DNA from: an uncultured Clostridia bacterium
GTDB taxonomy: Bacteria; Bacillota; Clostridia; TANB77; CAG-508
DNA length: 64,000 nt
Assembly (NCBI GenBank): GCA_947628085.1
Contig: CANQYM010000007.1
Span: 1 to 64,000, forward strand
Reading direction: 5' to 3'
The notes under the pieces were generated by a model that saw only the letters and a list, made by a program, of their open reading frames with translations, was not told where the DNA came from and searched no databases. A program made the position numbers and the translations under genes. This document shows positions 8,706-17,043 of this stretch, one piece after another (the first letter of the stretch is position 1; every line of letters begins with the position of its first letter).

Positions 8706-10316
8706 ATGTTATTTGTTATAGTATCAATTGTAGAAATTATTGCAATACTACTTTTAGCTAATGATGTAATGTTTAATAAAAGAAGAAATAAATATTTAAA
8801 AATTTTAGAATTAATTGCTCTTTTTGGAATTTTATATTATTTATTTATAAGCTCAACAGCATATGTCATAAACAAAAATAATACTGAAAAAGAAATAAGA
8901 GAACAATTAGGAAAATTTGATTCTAAAATGATTGAATATGATATGAAGGGAAACATAACAGGGGAAACAACAATAGGAGAATACTTATATAATCATTTTG
9001 TTTATGATATTTTTGACGCACATACTAACATTTCAAATTCAGAATATTTAAAAAATAATATAATAGTTATAGTGGTAACCGCAATATACTTTATATACTG
9101 GATTTTGCTACTTTTGTTATTTGAAAAAGAAGAGGTAAGTGGTTATAAAGTAGTTGAAGATGAAGAATTATTTAAAAAATATAATCCACTAATAGCAGCA
9201 TGTATATCTCAAAACAGAAATATTATGTGTAGAGATGTTGTTGGAGTAATATTGAATTTAATAGATAAGAAAAAAATAAATTTAAGAATTGTTCCAGATA
9301 AAAATTCAAAAGAAGTCAGCTACAGATATATGATATCAGAAAATAAAGAAGAAAAATTGCGATTTGATATGATAGAAAAATATGTATTTGATTGGATTTT
9401 TGAAGAAGTAGAAAATTTTGAAAAAGGTATTATAAATTATAATTATATTAGTAAATCTGAAGAAGGAGTAATAGAAATAGACCTTGCAAAAAGACTTTTT
9501 GAAATTTCTCAATCTGAAGATTCATATTCAAGATTAAAAGAGCTAAATCACATTGCAAATAAAAGATTAAATAGCATAGGAGCAAATAAAGCATCAGTTC
9601 CATTTACATTAAAAGCATTTAATAATTTACTTATTTTTATAAGTATTGGATTAGTTGCAAATCATATTTTAAAAAATGGAATGGACTTAAGCATAACAAA
9701 TTTGCAAGCAGTTTATTCAATGTTTATTATGATATTTGCAATTGCAATTTTACCTTTAATTTATGCACTTTCTTTAGTATGTATTGAGTTTATAAAAATT
9801 ATTTTTAGAACACTGGGGCAAGTAACAGAAGGATATTCTGGAAGAAAATTAATAGCAAGAGCTGTTTCAATTATTTTAGCAACTTTACTACTTATAGTTA
9901 TTTACACAATTTTTGCAAAAGATTATTACATTATTTATGATATTTTATTATTAGGAGTTACTTGTTTAATTATATTTACAGATGATTATATGTTAAAACA
10001 TGATCCAGAAATTTTAAATGATTTTTATAACTTAAAAAGAATAGAGAAGAAATTAACAGATTATTCACTTATGAAAAATGAAAACATAGAGTATTCAAAA
10101 ATATGGGAACAATACTATTCTTATGCAGTTGCCTTTGGAATTCCAAATCCTGTAAATGAACAAATAGAAACAATTTATGAAGATACGGCAATTGTAACAA
10201 AGCCAAATCTAGAAGCTATTTTCTATGTTTGCAAAAGCTATTTAGAAGTGATGTGGGATATGGAATTTTATGAAAAAAATTCTAAAATTAATATAGTAAA
10301 ATACATAGGATTTTAA
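8706..10316 (+). CDS. DUF2207-type membrane protein, C-terminal half only
   Basis: A 536-residue integral membrane protein. Two N-terminal helices and a third at about residues 115-140 precede a cytoplasmic winged-helix-like region (KYNPLIAACISQNRNIMCRDVVGVILNLI resembles the DUF2207 segment after the first helices). More helices lie at about 305-400 and 410-445, and the C-terminal YYSYAVAFGIP motif is typical of DUF2207 proteins. The usual N-terminal extracytoplasmic DUF2207 domain is absent; a separate gene at 55671 carries a domain of that kind. ATGGAG gives a ribosome binding site for the ATG at 8706; upstream codons lie in a terminator hairpin. The function of the family is unknown. Confidence 0.75.
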   Translation: MLFVIVSIVEIIAILLLANDVMFNKRRNKYLKILELIALFGILYYLFISSTAYVINKNNTEKEIREQLGKFDSKMIEYDMKGNITGETTIGEYLYNHFVYDIFDAHTNISNSEYLKNNIIVIVVTAIYFIYWILLLLLFEKEEVSGYKVVEDEELFKKYNPLIAACISQNRNIMCRDVVGVILNLIDKKKINLRIVPDKNSKEVSYRYMISENKEEKLRFDMIEKYVFDWIFEEVENFEKGIINYNYISKSEEGVIEIDLAKRLFEISQSEDSYSRLKELNHIANKRLNSIGANKASVPFTLKAFNNLLIFISIGLVANHILKNGMDLSITNLQAVYSMFIMIFAIAILPLIYALSLVCIEFIKIIFRTLGQVTEGYSGRKLIARAVSIILATLLLIVIYTIFAKDYYIIYDILLLGVTCLIIFTDDYMLKHDPEILNDFYNLKRIEKKLTDYSLMKNENIEYSKIWEQYYSYAVAFGIPNPVNEQIETIYEDTAIVTKPNLEAIFYVCKSYLEVMWDMEFYEKNSKINIVKYIGF

Positions 10317-10324
10317 ATTAAAAT

Positions 10325-10361
10325 ATCTCCCTTTAGTATATCTAAAGGGAGATGTTTTTTT
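10325..10361. terminator. Bidirectional terminator
   Basis: A 12-bp perfect stem, ATCTCCCTTTAG with CTAAAGGGAGAT, is followed by a T-run. It separates the DUF2207-half gene on the plus strand from the convergent pyrE-like gene on the minus strand and can serve both. Confidence 0.85.
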
Positions 10362-11235
10362 AAAGTTTAATATTTAAATCATATATATTTTGTTCAATTA
10401 AAGTATGAACTCTTTTTTGTGTTCTAGCATTATCTGATTTTAAAGAATTTTCTATAAACTCTGGATGTTCTAATAGAAATTTTTTCATTGATCCATCTGG
10501 GTCTTTTTTAAATTCTCTTAACATATTTAATTGTTTTTCATTAATAATGTTTAACTCTAAAGCTTTTTGAAATAAAGTATCATCAATTTGTAGCAAAGAT
10601 AAAACTTTAACTCCATCGCCAGATAAAACTTCAGTTCCACCTTCAGCTCTATCAACAGCAAACATGCTCCAAACAATATTAGAACCTAAATTTTTAATTG
10701 CTGGAATCCAAGCTCTAGTAAAACTAGAAGATTTATTTAAAAGATCTGCAACATGTAAAAATTTTTTGTCTTCTATTTTTTCTGCATTAGAATTTTGAGA
10801 AAAATCGAAATTACTTTGAACAGTAGATAAATCTTTATATATTGTTATATGTGGCTTTTTTAATAAGTAAGCTATGATATTAGAAAAATACCAATCTCTT
10901 CTTTCACCACCAGAAATATAATCAACTTCATCTATATTTATATTTGATTTTAAGTATTCTATCATACTATCAATAACAGATTTATAAATAGAATTTTCAT
11001 TATAATGTTTTAATGTTTTATTAAAAATATGAGCAGGAATATTAACTTTTTCTTCATTTTCAAGTTCACTATCAATAAAAGATAATAAATTTTTTGAATC
11101 TTCTTCACTTCCATATAAATAATCTGCATTTATAAAATATGGACCTATTTTTCCAGAAGTGTACCAAAAAGGATTATTTTCTGGAGCAACTTTAAATGCA
11201 GTTGTTTCAAATAATAATGGCATTAAATCTTTCAT
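10360..11235 (-). CDS. Divergent orotate phosphoribosyltransferase-like protein
   Basis: A 291-residue protein related to PyrE, which makes OMP from orotate and PRPP. The N-terminal stretch WYTSGKIGPYFINADYLYG matches the OPRT substrate region, and VDRAEGG plus the preceding I-KNLG segment match the family core. The usual PRPP loop (E-D-V-x-T-T-G) is replaced by ADLLNKSSSF, so catalysis is not assured. It is longer than the usual 200-215 residues, with a charged C-terminal tail. It is divergent from the uracil permease gene and within 3 kb of pyrC and pyrF. The start is placed at the ATG 7 nt after GGAGG, two codons inside the longest frame. Confidence 0.6.
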   Translation of the reverse strand: MKDLMPLLFETTAFKVAPENNPFWYTSGKIGPYFINADYLYGSEEDSKNLLSFIDSELENEEKVNIPAHIFNKTLKHYNENSIYKSVIDSMIEYLKSNINIDEVDYISGGERRDWYFSNIIAYLLKKPHITIYKDLSTVQSNFDFSQNSNAEKIEDKKFLHVADLLNKSSSFTRAWIPAIKNLGSNIVWSMFAVDRAEGGTEVLSGDGVKVLSLLQIDDTLFQKALELNIINEKQLNMLREFKKDPDGSMKKFLLEHPEFIENSLKSDNARTQKRVHTLIEQNIYDLNIKL

Positions 11236-11323
11236 AACCAAACCTCCAAAATAATTTCTTTTAATATAATATAAATTAAAAAATAAATAGTCAAGAGAAA
11301 ATTAAATTATTTTAAAGCTATAC

Positions 11324-11352
11324 TTGATTTTTAAAAGATGTTATGCTATTAT
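11324..11352 (+). promoter_or_regulatory. Sigma-A promoter of uracil permease leader
   Basis: TTGATT at 11324-11329 and TATTAT at 11347-11352 with 17 bp between. Transcription would start near 11360 and give a leader of about 187 nt before the permease start codon. Confidence 0.55.
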
Positions 11353-11359
11353 TCTTTCA

Positions 11360-11507
11360 GGTATATAAATTATGGGAAGTTGGAATTTTAAAAAATTGAA
11401 GAGTTCATTTTTGAGTACTAAATCAAATTGTACTTCTATTTTTAATTTCCTTTTAAAAAATATTTGTTATTGGAACTAAGTGTTTTTATGCTTGGTTCTA
11501 TTTTTTT
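11360..11507 (+). promoter_or_regulatory. Structured leader with attenuator terminator upstream of uracil permease
   Basis: The leader can form a long helix between GGAATTTTAAAAAATTGAAG (11382-11401) and 11433-11450, enclosing a smaller AGTAC/GTACT hairpin (11414-11418 with 11430-11434). A terminator-type stem (GGAACTAAG with CTTGGTTCT, about 11474-11500) followed by a run of seven T lies before the gene. This arrangement suggests transcription attenuation, as expected for a pyrimidine transport gene. I do not see the PyrR-binding loop consensus, and no pyrR gene is in the window. The leader fills most of the 311-bp gap between the genes. Confidence 0.5.
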
Positions 11508-11546
11508 ATTTCATAATTTATATAAATTATATTTAGGGGGAGAAAA

Positions 11547-13031
11547 ATGGAAGAGAAAAAATTACTACTAGACGTAAATGAAAAGCCAGAAATCTGGAAA
11601 TGGATTATCTTAGCTATTCAACATGTATTTGCAATGTTTGGCGCTACAATTTTAGTGCCAATAACTGTTAATGCAGCAGCAGGTGCAGAGGTTATTTCAA
11701 TACCAGTTGCATTAGTTGCATCAGGAATAGGAACATTGATATACATACTTTGTACAAAAGCTAAATCACCAGTTTATCTTGGAAGTTCTTTCGCTTTTAT
11801 AGCTCCAATTGCGGCAGCTTATATAAAAGGTGGAATTTCAGGAGCTATGACAGGAATTATGGTAGTTGGTCTTATCTATGTTGTTGTAGCAATACTAATT
11901 AAATTTGTTGGTAAAAACTGGTTAGATAAAATTTTACCACCAGTAGTTATAGGCCCAATGATTATGATTATTGGTTTAGGATTAGCACCTACTGCTATTT
12001 CATCAATTGGATTAAATGCAGAAGCTATTGAATGGAAAAATGTTATAGTAGCACTTATTACATTTCTAGTAACTGCAATTGTAATGGTTAGAGGAAAAGG
12101 ATTCTTAAAAATAGTACCTTTTTTAGTAGGTATAGTAACAGGTTATATTTCAGCTGTTGTTTTAGGATTAGTTGATTTTACACCAGTTGTACAAGCTACA
12201 TTCTTTAGTATGCCAAACTTTATGATACCATTTTTAAATTATACTCCAAACTTTGGTGCTCTACTTACAATAGCTCCAATCGCTTTAGTAACAATGGCAG
12301 AACACATTGGAGATCATACAGCACTTAGCGCAATAATAGGAAAAGATCTTTTAAAAGATCCAGGACTTGACAGAACACTTTTAGGAGATGGTTTAGCAAC
12401 ATTTGTAGCTGGTTTAATTGGTGGACCTGCAAACACAACTTATGGAGAAAATACATCAGTTGTTGGTATGACAAAAGTTGCTTCTGTTTGGGTAATTGGA
12501 TTAGCAGCAATAATTGCTATTCTTTTAGGATTTTTAGGAAAATTCACAGCTTTAGTTTCTACAATTCCATCTTGTGTTCTTGGAGGGGTTTCATTACTTC
12601 TTTATGGATTTATAGCAGTTAATGGATTAAAAGTTTTAATTCAAAATCAAATAGATTTTGGTAAATCTAAAAATGTTGTTGTAGCATCTACAATGCTTGT
12701 TTTAGGTTTAGGTGGGGCTGCTATATCAATAATACATGGAGATTTATCAGTTACAATCTCAGGTATGAGCTTAGCAGCAGTAATTGGTATATTAATTAAT
12801 CTTTTCTTACCAGATGAAGTAGAAGCAACAACAGAAGAAAAAGTAGATAATAAAAAAACTAGTAAAGATAATAAATCAGATATAAAATCTGAAATTAAAA
12901 AAGAATTAAAAGAAGAATTAAAAGAAGAACTAAAAAAAGAAATTAAAGAAGAATTAAAAAATGAGTTATCTAATAAAACAGAAAATTCAGAAAGTAAAAA
13001 AAATAATAAGAAAAAATCTAAGAAAAAATAG
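11547..13031 (+). CDS. pyrP: Uracil permease, NCS2 family, with charged C-terminal tail
   Basis: A 494-residue polytopic membrane protein of the nucleobase/cation symporter-2 family, expected to import uracil with protons. Residues 15-430 hold the transport core, with VFAMFGATILVP, YLGSSFAFI, the GDHTALSAIIGKDL region that includes the NCS2 substrate-site residues, and GPANTTYGENTSVVG, which is characteristic of uracil permeases. From about residue 430 an unusual hydrophilic tail of alternating Lys and Glu (repeats of KEELKEEL type) ends in poly-lysine. AGGGGG precedes the ATG. It follows the attenuator-like leader and sits next to pyrC, so control by pyrimidine supply is likely. Confidence 0.92.
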   Translation: MEEKKLLLDVNEKPEIWKWIILAIQHVFAMFGATILVPITVNAAAGAEVISIPVALVASGIGTLIYILCTKAKSPVYLGSSFAFIAPIAAAYIKGGISGAMTGIMVVGLIYVVVAILIKFVGKNWLDKILPPVVIGPMIMIIGLGLAPTAISSIGLNAEAIEWKNVIVALITFLVTAIVMVRGKGFLKIVPFLVGIVTGYISAVVLGLVDFTPVVQATFFSMPNFMIPFLNYTPNFGALLTIAPIALVTMAEHIGDHTALSAIIGKDLLKDPGLDRTLLGDGLATFVAGLIGGPANTTYGENTSVVGMTKVASVWVIGLAAIIAILLGFLGKFTALVSTIPSCVLGGVSLLLYGFIAVNGLKVLIQNQIDFGKSKNVVVASTMLVLGLGGAAISIIHGDLSVTISGMSLAAVIGILINLFLPDEVEATTEEKVDNKKTSKDNKSDIKSEIKKELKEELKEELKKEIKEELKNELSNKTENSESKKNNKKKSKKK

Positions 13032-13054
13032 AATAAATTAAGAAATTTATTTTT

Positions 13055-13105
13055 AAAAGCGAATTCAAATTATTGTAATAAAAATTTGAATTCGCTTTAT
13101 TTTAT
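13055..13105 (+). terminator. Terminator after uracil permease
   Basis: A stem of about 16 bp, AAAGCGAATTCAAATT (13056-13071) with its complement at 13083-13098, is followed by a T-rich tract. It isolates the permease gene from the pyrC transcript. Confidence 0.85.
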
Positions 13106-13133
13106 TTAACACTAAAAAATACTTTTTGTTATG

Positions 13134-13162
13134 TTGAAAAATAAAGTTATAAATGATAAAAT
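13134..13162 (+). promoter_or_regulatory. Sigma-A promoter of the pyrC-pyrF-pyrK-pyrD cluster
   Basis: TTGAAA at 13134-13139 and TAAAAT at 13157-13162 with 17 bp between. GGGAGG lies before the pyrC ATG. Only about 20 nt of leader are left, so no attenuator fits here. Confidence 0.6.
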
Positions 13163-13190
13163 GATAAAAATTATTTAGGGAGGATAGCAA

Positions 13191-14462
13191 ATGAACACTT
13201 TATTGAAAAATGGAACTGTAATTGATTATGCTAGTAGAACAGAAAAAAAATTAGATATACTAATTGAAAATGATAAAATTTTAAAAATAGCTGAAAATAT
13301 TGAAACAGAAGATTGCAAAGTTATTAATTGCGAAGGTTTATATATTATGCCAGGAATGATAGATATGCATTGCCACTTAAGAGAGCCAGGTGGTGAGCAT
13401 AAAGAAACTATTGAAACTGGTTCAAAAAGCGCTGTTAAAGGTGGTTTTACTACTATTTGTCCTATGCCAAATACTAATCCAACACCAGATAGCGCTATTG
13501 TTTTGCAACAAATAATTAATGAAGCAAAAAGAGTAAATCTTGTAAATGTACTTCCTTTTTCAAGTGTAACAAAAGGAGAAAATGGAGAAGAGTTAGTAGA
13601 CTTTAAATCTCAATTAGAAGCTGGAGCGATTGCTTTTTCAGATGATGGAAAACCAGTAGAAAACTCAGCAATGATAAGAAAAGCAATGTTTGAGGCAAAT
13701 AAATTAGGAAGTTTTATATCAGAACATTGTGAAGAAAAATCTGTTTCAAGTGGAGCAATTAATGCAGGACCAATAGCAGAAAAATTAGGAGTAGAAGGAG
13801 TACTTCCAGAAGCAGAAGAAATTATGGCATCAAGAGATATAGTAATTGCAGAAACAAATAATTTACATACACATATTTGCCATATAAGTACAAAAACTTC
13901 TGTAGATATGATAAGATCAGCAAAACAAAGAGGAGTAAAAGTAACTTGTGAAACTTGTCCTCATTATTATAGCTTTACAGTAGAAGAAGTTTTAAACTCA
14001 GGCGTGAATGCAAAAATGAATCCTCCTTTAAGAGAAGAAAAAGATAGATTAGCAATAATAGAAGGAATAAAAGATGGTACAATAGATTGTATAATAACAG
14101 ACCATGCACCACATGCTAAAGAAGAAAAGGATAGAGGTTTAGCAAAAGCACCAAACGGAATAATTGGTTTTGAAACAGCTTTACCTGCAACAATCACAAA
14201 TTTAGTAGTTCCAGGGCATATTTCTTATTTAGACATGGTTAGAGTAATGAGCTATAACCCGGCAAAATTATTAGGATTAGATAAAGGTGCTATTGCAGAA
14301 GGAAAAGTAGCAGACTTAACAATATTTAACCCAAATGAAAAATATATTTATACAGAAGATATGATAGTTTCAAAATCACATAACACACCTTGGATTGGAA
14401 AAGAACTTAGAGGAAAAGTAGAATACACAATAGTTGGTGGAAGAATAGTATATGAAAAATAG
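13191..14462 (+). CDS. pyrC: Dihydroorotase
   Basis: A 423-residue amidohydrolase that cyclises carbamoyl-aspartate to dihydroorotate. The metal-binding DMHCHLREPGG motif is present with histidines 60 and 62, followed by GGFTTICPMPNT and, near the C-terminus, ITDHAPH and the APNGIIGFET region typical of the class I (PyrC/AllB-like) enzymes. The length is normal for the Bacillus type. It is the first gene of a plus-strand run pyrC, pyrF, an epimerase-like gene, pyrK, a membrane protein and pyrD, with small gaps throughout. Confidence 0.96.
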   Translation: MNTLLKNGTVIDYASRTEKKLDILIENDKILKIAENIETEDCKVINCEGLYIMPGMIDMHCHLREPGGEHKETIETGSKSAVKGGFTTICPMPNTNPTPDSAIVLQQIINEAKRVNLVNVLPFSSVTKGENGEELVDFKSQLEAGAIAFSDDGKPVENSAMIRKAMFEANKLGSFISEHCEEKSVSSGAINAGPIAEKLGVEGVLPEAEEIMASRDIVIAETNNLHTHICHISTKTSVDMIRSAKQRGVKVTCETCPHYYSFTVEEVLNSGVNAKMNPPLREEKDRLAIIEGIKDGTIDCIITDHAPHAKEEKDRGLAKAPNGIIGFETALPATITNLVVPGHISYLDMVRVMSYNPAKLLGLDKGAIAEGKVADLTIFNPNEKYIYTEDMIVSKSHNTPWIGKELRGKVEYTIVGGRIVYEK

Positions 14463-14488
14463 TAAGGAAGGGATAAATTTAAAATAAT

Positions 14489-15418
14489 ATGAAAAATGCA
14501 ATAGATATTTTAATAGATAAGATTAAAGAAAAAAATAATCCAACAGTTATGGGATTAGATCCAAGATATGAAATGTTACCAGAGTGCATAAAAAATAAAT
14601 ATGGAAAAGATGCAAAAAGTGCTTTTGAAGGGATTTTAGAATATAATAAATCTTTAATTGATGCAACTTTTGATATAATTCCAGCTGTAAAGCCACAAAT
14701 AGCTTTTTATGAAATGTTTGGAATAGAAGGAATTAAATGCTTTAAAGAAACTTGTAAATATGCAAAAGAAAAAGGATTAATAGTTATTGCAGATATAAAA
14801 AGAGGAGATATAGGAACAACAGCTGAAGCATATTCAAATGCATATTTAGGAAGAACTTTAGTAGGAGAAAAAGAAGAAAGTTTTTATGATATAGATTTTG
14901 TAACTGTAAATCCATATTTTGGAATTGATGGTGTTAAGCCATTTATAGAAGATTGTAAAAAATATAATAAAGGTATTTTCATATTAGTTAAAACTTCAAA
15001 TAAATCTTCTGGAGAATTACAAGATTTAAAACTAGAAGAAGGAAAAACAATATATGAAAAAGTAGCAGAACTTGTTAATTCATGGGGAGAAGATTTAGTG
15101 GGAGAATATGGATATAGCTCAATATCTGCTGTTGTTGGAGCAACATACCCAGTTCAACTAAAAGAGCTTCGTGAAATTATGCCAAAATCATATTTCTTAA
15201 TTCCAGGTTATGGTGCACAAGGCGGAAAAGCAGAAGATATAGCATTAGGATTTAAAGATGGTTTAGGCGGAATTGTAAATGCTTCAAGAAGTTTAATGTG
15301 CGCTTATAAATCAGATAGATGGAAAGATAAGTTTAAAGATGAAGAATATGCAAAAGCAACTCGCGAGGAAGCTATACGTATGAGAGATGAATTAAATTCT
15401 TCAATAAAAGGGAGATAA
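14489..15418 (+). CDS. pyrF: Orotidine 5'-phosphate decarboxylase (type 2)
   Basis: A 309-residue OMP decarboxylase that forms UMP in the last step of the pathway. The catalytic Asp-Lys-Asp array is visible in ADIKRGDIG (D102, K104, D107), and GLDPR near residue 22 binds the substrate. The length of about 300 residues and the inserted loops match the type 2 (mycobacterial-like) subfamily and not the 230-residue Bacillus type. The nearest purine-rich site (GGAAGGG) is about 16-20 nt before the ATG, farther than usual; no better in-frame start is evident. It lies 26 bp after pyrC. Confidence 0.95.
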   Translation: MKNAIDILIDKIKEKNNPTVMGLDPRYEMLPECIKNKYGKDAKSAFEGILEYNKSLIDATFDIIPAVKPQIAFYEMFGIEGIKCFKETCKYAKEKGLIVIADIKRGDIGTTAEAYSNAYLGRTLVGEKEESFYDIDFVTVNPYFGIDGVKPFIEDCKKYNKGIFILVKTSNKSSGELQDLKLEEGKTIYEKVAELVNSWGEDLVGEYGYSSISAVVGATYPVQLKELREIMPKSYFLIPGYGAQGGKAEDIALGFKDGLGGIVNASRSLMCAYKSDRWKDKFKDEEYAKATREEAIRMRDELNSSIKGR

Positions 15419-15421
15419 AAA

Positions 15422-16246
15422 ATGTTAGAAATTGAAACTTCTGAAAAAGGTGCAGAACTTATTTCTGTAAAATTAAATAATATTGAAAAACTTCATGATG
15501 GAAAAACATTTTGGAACAGACATAGCCCAGTTCTTTTTCCAATAGTTGGAAAGCTAAAAGATGGAAAAACAACTATTGACGGAAAAATTTATGAAATGGG
15601 ACAGCATGGATTTGCTAGAGATATGAATTTTGAAAAGATAGGAGATAATTCTTATGTTTTAAAATCAAATGAAGAAACTTTAAAAAAATTTCCATTTGAA
15701 TTTGAACTATATATTTCTTATGAAGTAAAGAAAAATACTGTTTATACAAAATATAAAGTTGTAAATAAAAGTGATAAACTAATGATTTTTGGATTAGGAG
15801 GCCATCCTGCCTTTGCTTGTGAATATTCAAGTGGAAAGTATAGATTAGAATTTGAAGATATTGAAGATGAAGTAGAAATATATACTTTAAAAGATGGTTT
15901 AATAAAAGAAAAGCCAGAAAAAACAAATAAATATATTAGAGAAAATAGAATATTTTTAGACAAAAATACTTTTGATAATGATTCAATTATTATGAAAAAA
16001 TTAAAGTCTAATAGAATTTATTTAAAAACAGAAACAAAAACAATATTATCTTTTAATTTCAAAGAATTTCCATATCTTGCAGTTTGGTCAAAACCAGGAG
16101 CTCCATTTGTTTGTATTGAGCCATGGTTTAATACAGCAGATTGCGTAAACTCTAATGGAAACTTTGAAGAAAAAGAAAATTTAATTGAACTTAAACCAAA
16201 TCAAAAATTTAAAGCAGAATTTAGTGTTGAATTTTTTGAAAATTAG
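15422..16246 (+). CDS. Aldose 1-epimerase family protein (LacX-like)
   Basis: A 274-residue protein of the galactose mutarotase fold, closest by eye to LacX-type aldose epimerase relatives. It shows NRHSPVLFPIVGKL, GQHGFARD with a candidate catalytic histidine, GGHPAF with the second histidine, and a C-terminal CIEPW segment with the glutamate used as general base in this family. The sugar substrate cannot be told. It starts 3 nt after the pyrF stop codon and ends 8 nt before pyrK, so it is cotranscribed with pyrimidine genes although it has no known role in that pathway. Confidence 0.85.
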   Translation: MLEIETSEKGAELISVKLNNIEKLHDGKTFWNRHSPVLFPIVGKLKDGKTTIDGKIYEMGQHGFARDMNFEKIGDNSYVLKSNEETLKKFPFEFELYISYEVKKNTVYTKYKVVNKSDKLMIFGLGGHPAFACEYSSGKYRLEFEDIEDEVEIYTLKDGLIKEKPEKTNKYIRENRIFLDKNTFDNDSIIMKKLKSNRIYLKTETKTILSFNFKEFPYLAVWSKPGAPFVCIEPWFNTADCVNSNGNFEEKENLIELKPNQKFKAEFSVEFFEN

Positions 16247-16254
16247 GAGGAAAT

Positions 16255-17034
16255 ATGGGAGTAAAAGTAAAGTGTGAGTTATTGAAAAAAGAAATGCTTG
16301 TAGATGGAATTTATAAATTTTCTGTTAAAGCACCTGAAATTGCAAAAAATGCTAAACCAGGACAATTTTTAGAAATAAAAGTTTCTGAAACTGGTGAACC
16401 ATTTTTAAGAAGACCAATTAGTATTTTTAATATTGATGGTGAAACAATAGAATTTATATTTCAAGTAAAAGGAAGAGGAACAGAGCTTCTATCAAAAATT
16501 GAAGAAGGAAAACAAATAGATATAATTGGTCCTTTAGGATTTGGAACCTATAAAGTTCAAGAATATAAAAATGTTGCAATTATAGGCGGAGGAATAGGAA
16601 TATATCCATTATATGAGCTTACAAAAGAACTAAAAGGAAAAGCTAATTTAAATGTTTATTTAGGTTTTAGAGATAAATCTTTAGTTACTTGCGAAAAAGA
16701 TTTTGAAGCAATAGGTTTAAATAAATTAGTTGTTACAACAGATGATGGAAGTTATAAAGAAAAAGGTTTTGCAATAGATTTTATGAAAAAAGATATTGAA
16801 GAACATATGGTAGATATGATTTTTGCATGTGGACCACTTCCAATGCTTAAAGCAGTGAGAGCTTATGCAATAGAAAATAATATTCCTTGCCAAATTTCTT
16901 TAGAAGAAAGAATGGGATGTGGAATAGGAGCATGCTTAGGCTGTGCGGTAAAAGTAATATCTGGAAAAGAGCCTAGATATGGACATGTTTGTAAAGAAGG
17001 CCCAGTATTTAATGCAAAAGATGTTGAAATTTAG
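16255..17034 (+). CDS. pyrK: Dihydroorotate dehydrogenase B, electron transfer subunit
   Basis: A 259-residue iron-sulfur flavoprotein that passes electrons from PyrD to NAD. The FAD-binding RRPISIF motif is at residues 52-58 and the nucleotide-binding IIGGGIGIYP at about 109-118. Four cysteines for the [2Fe-2S] cluster (C222, C227, C230, C246) lie in GCGIGACLGC and HVC. AGGAGG precedes the ATG. The partner gene pyrD is in the same cluster but is separated by the DUF6056-like gene, which is unusual since pyrK and pyrD are normally adjacent. Confidence 0.96.
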   Translation: MGVKVKCELLKKEMLVDGIYKFSVKAPEIAKNAKPGQFLEIKVSETGEPFLRRPISIFNIDGETIEFIFQVKGRGTELLSKIEEGKQIDIIGPLGFGTYKVQEYKNVAIIGGGIGIYPLYELTKELKGKANLNVYLGFRDKSLVTCEKDFEAIGLNKLVVTTDDGSYKEKGFAIDFMKKDIEEHMVDMIFACGPLPMLKAVRAYAIENNIPCQISLEERMGCGIGACLGCAVKVISGKEPRYGHVCKEGPVFNAKDVEI

Positions 17035-17043
17035 AGGTAAATT

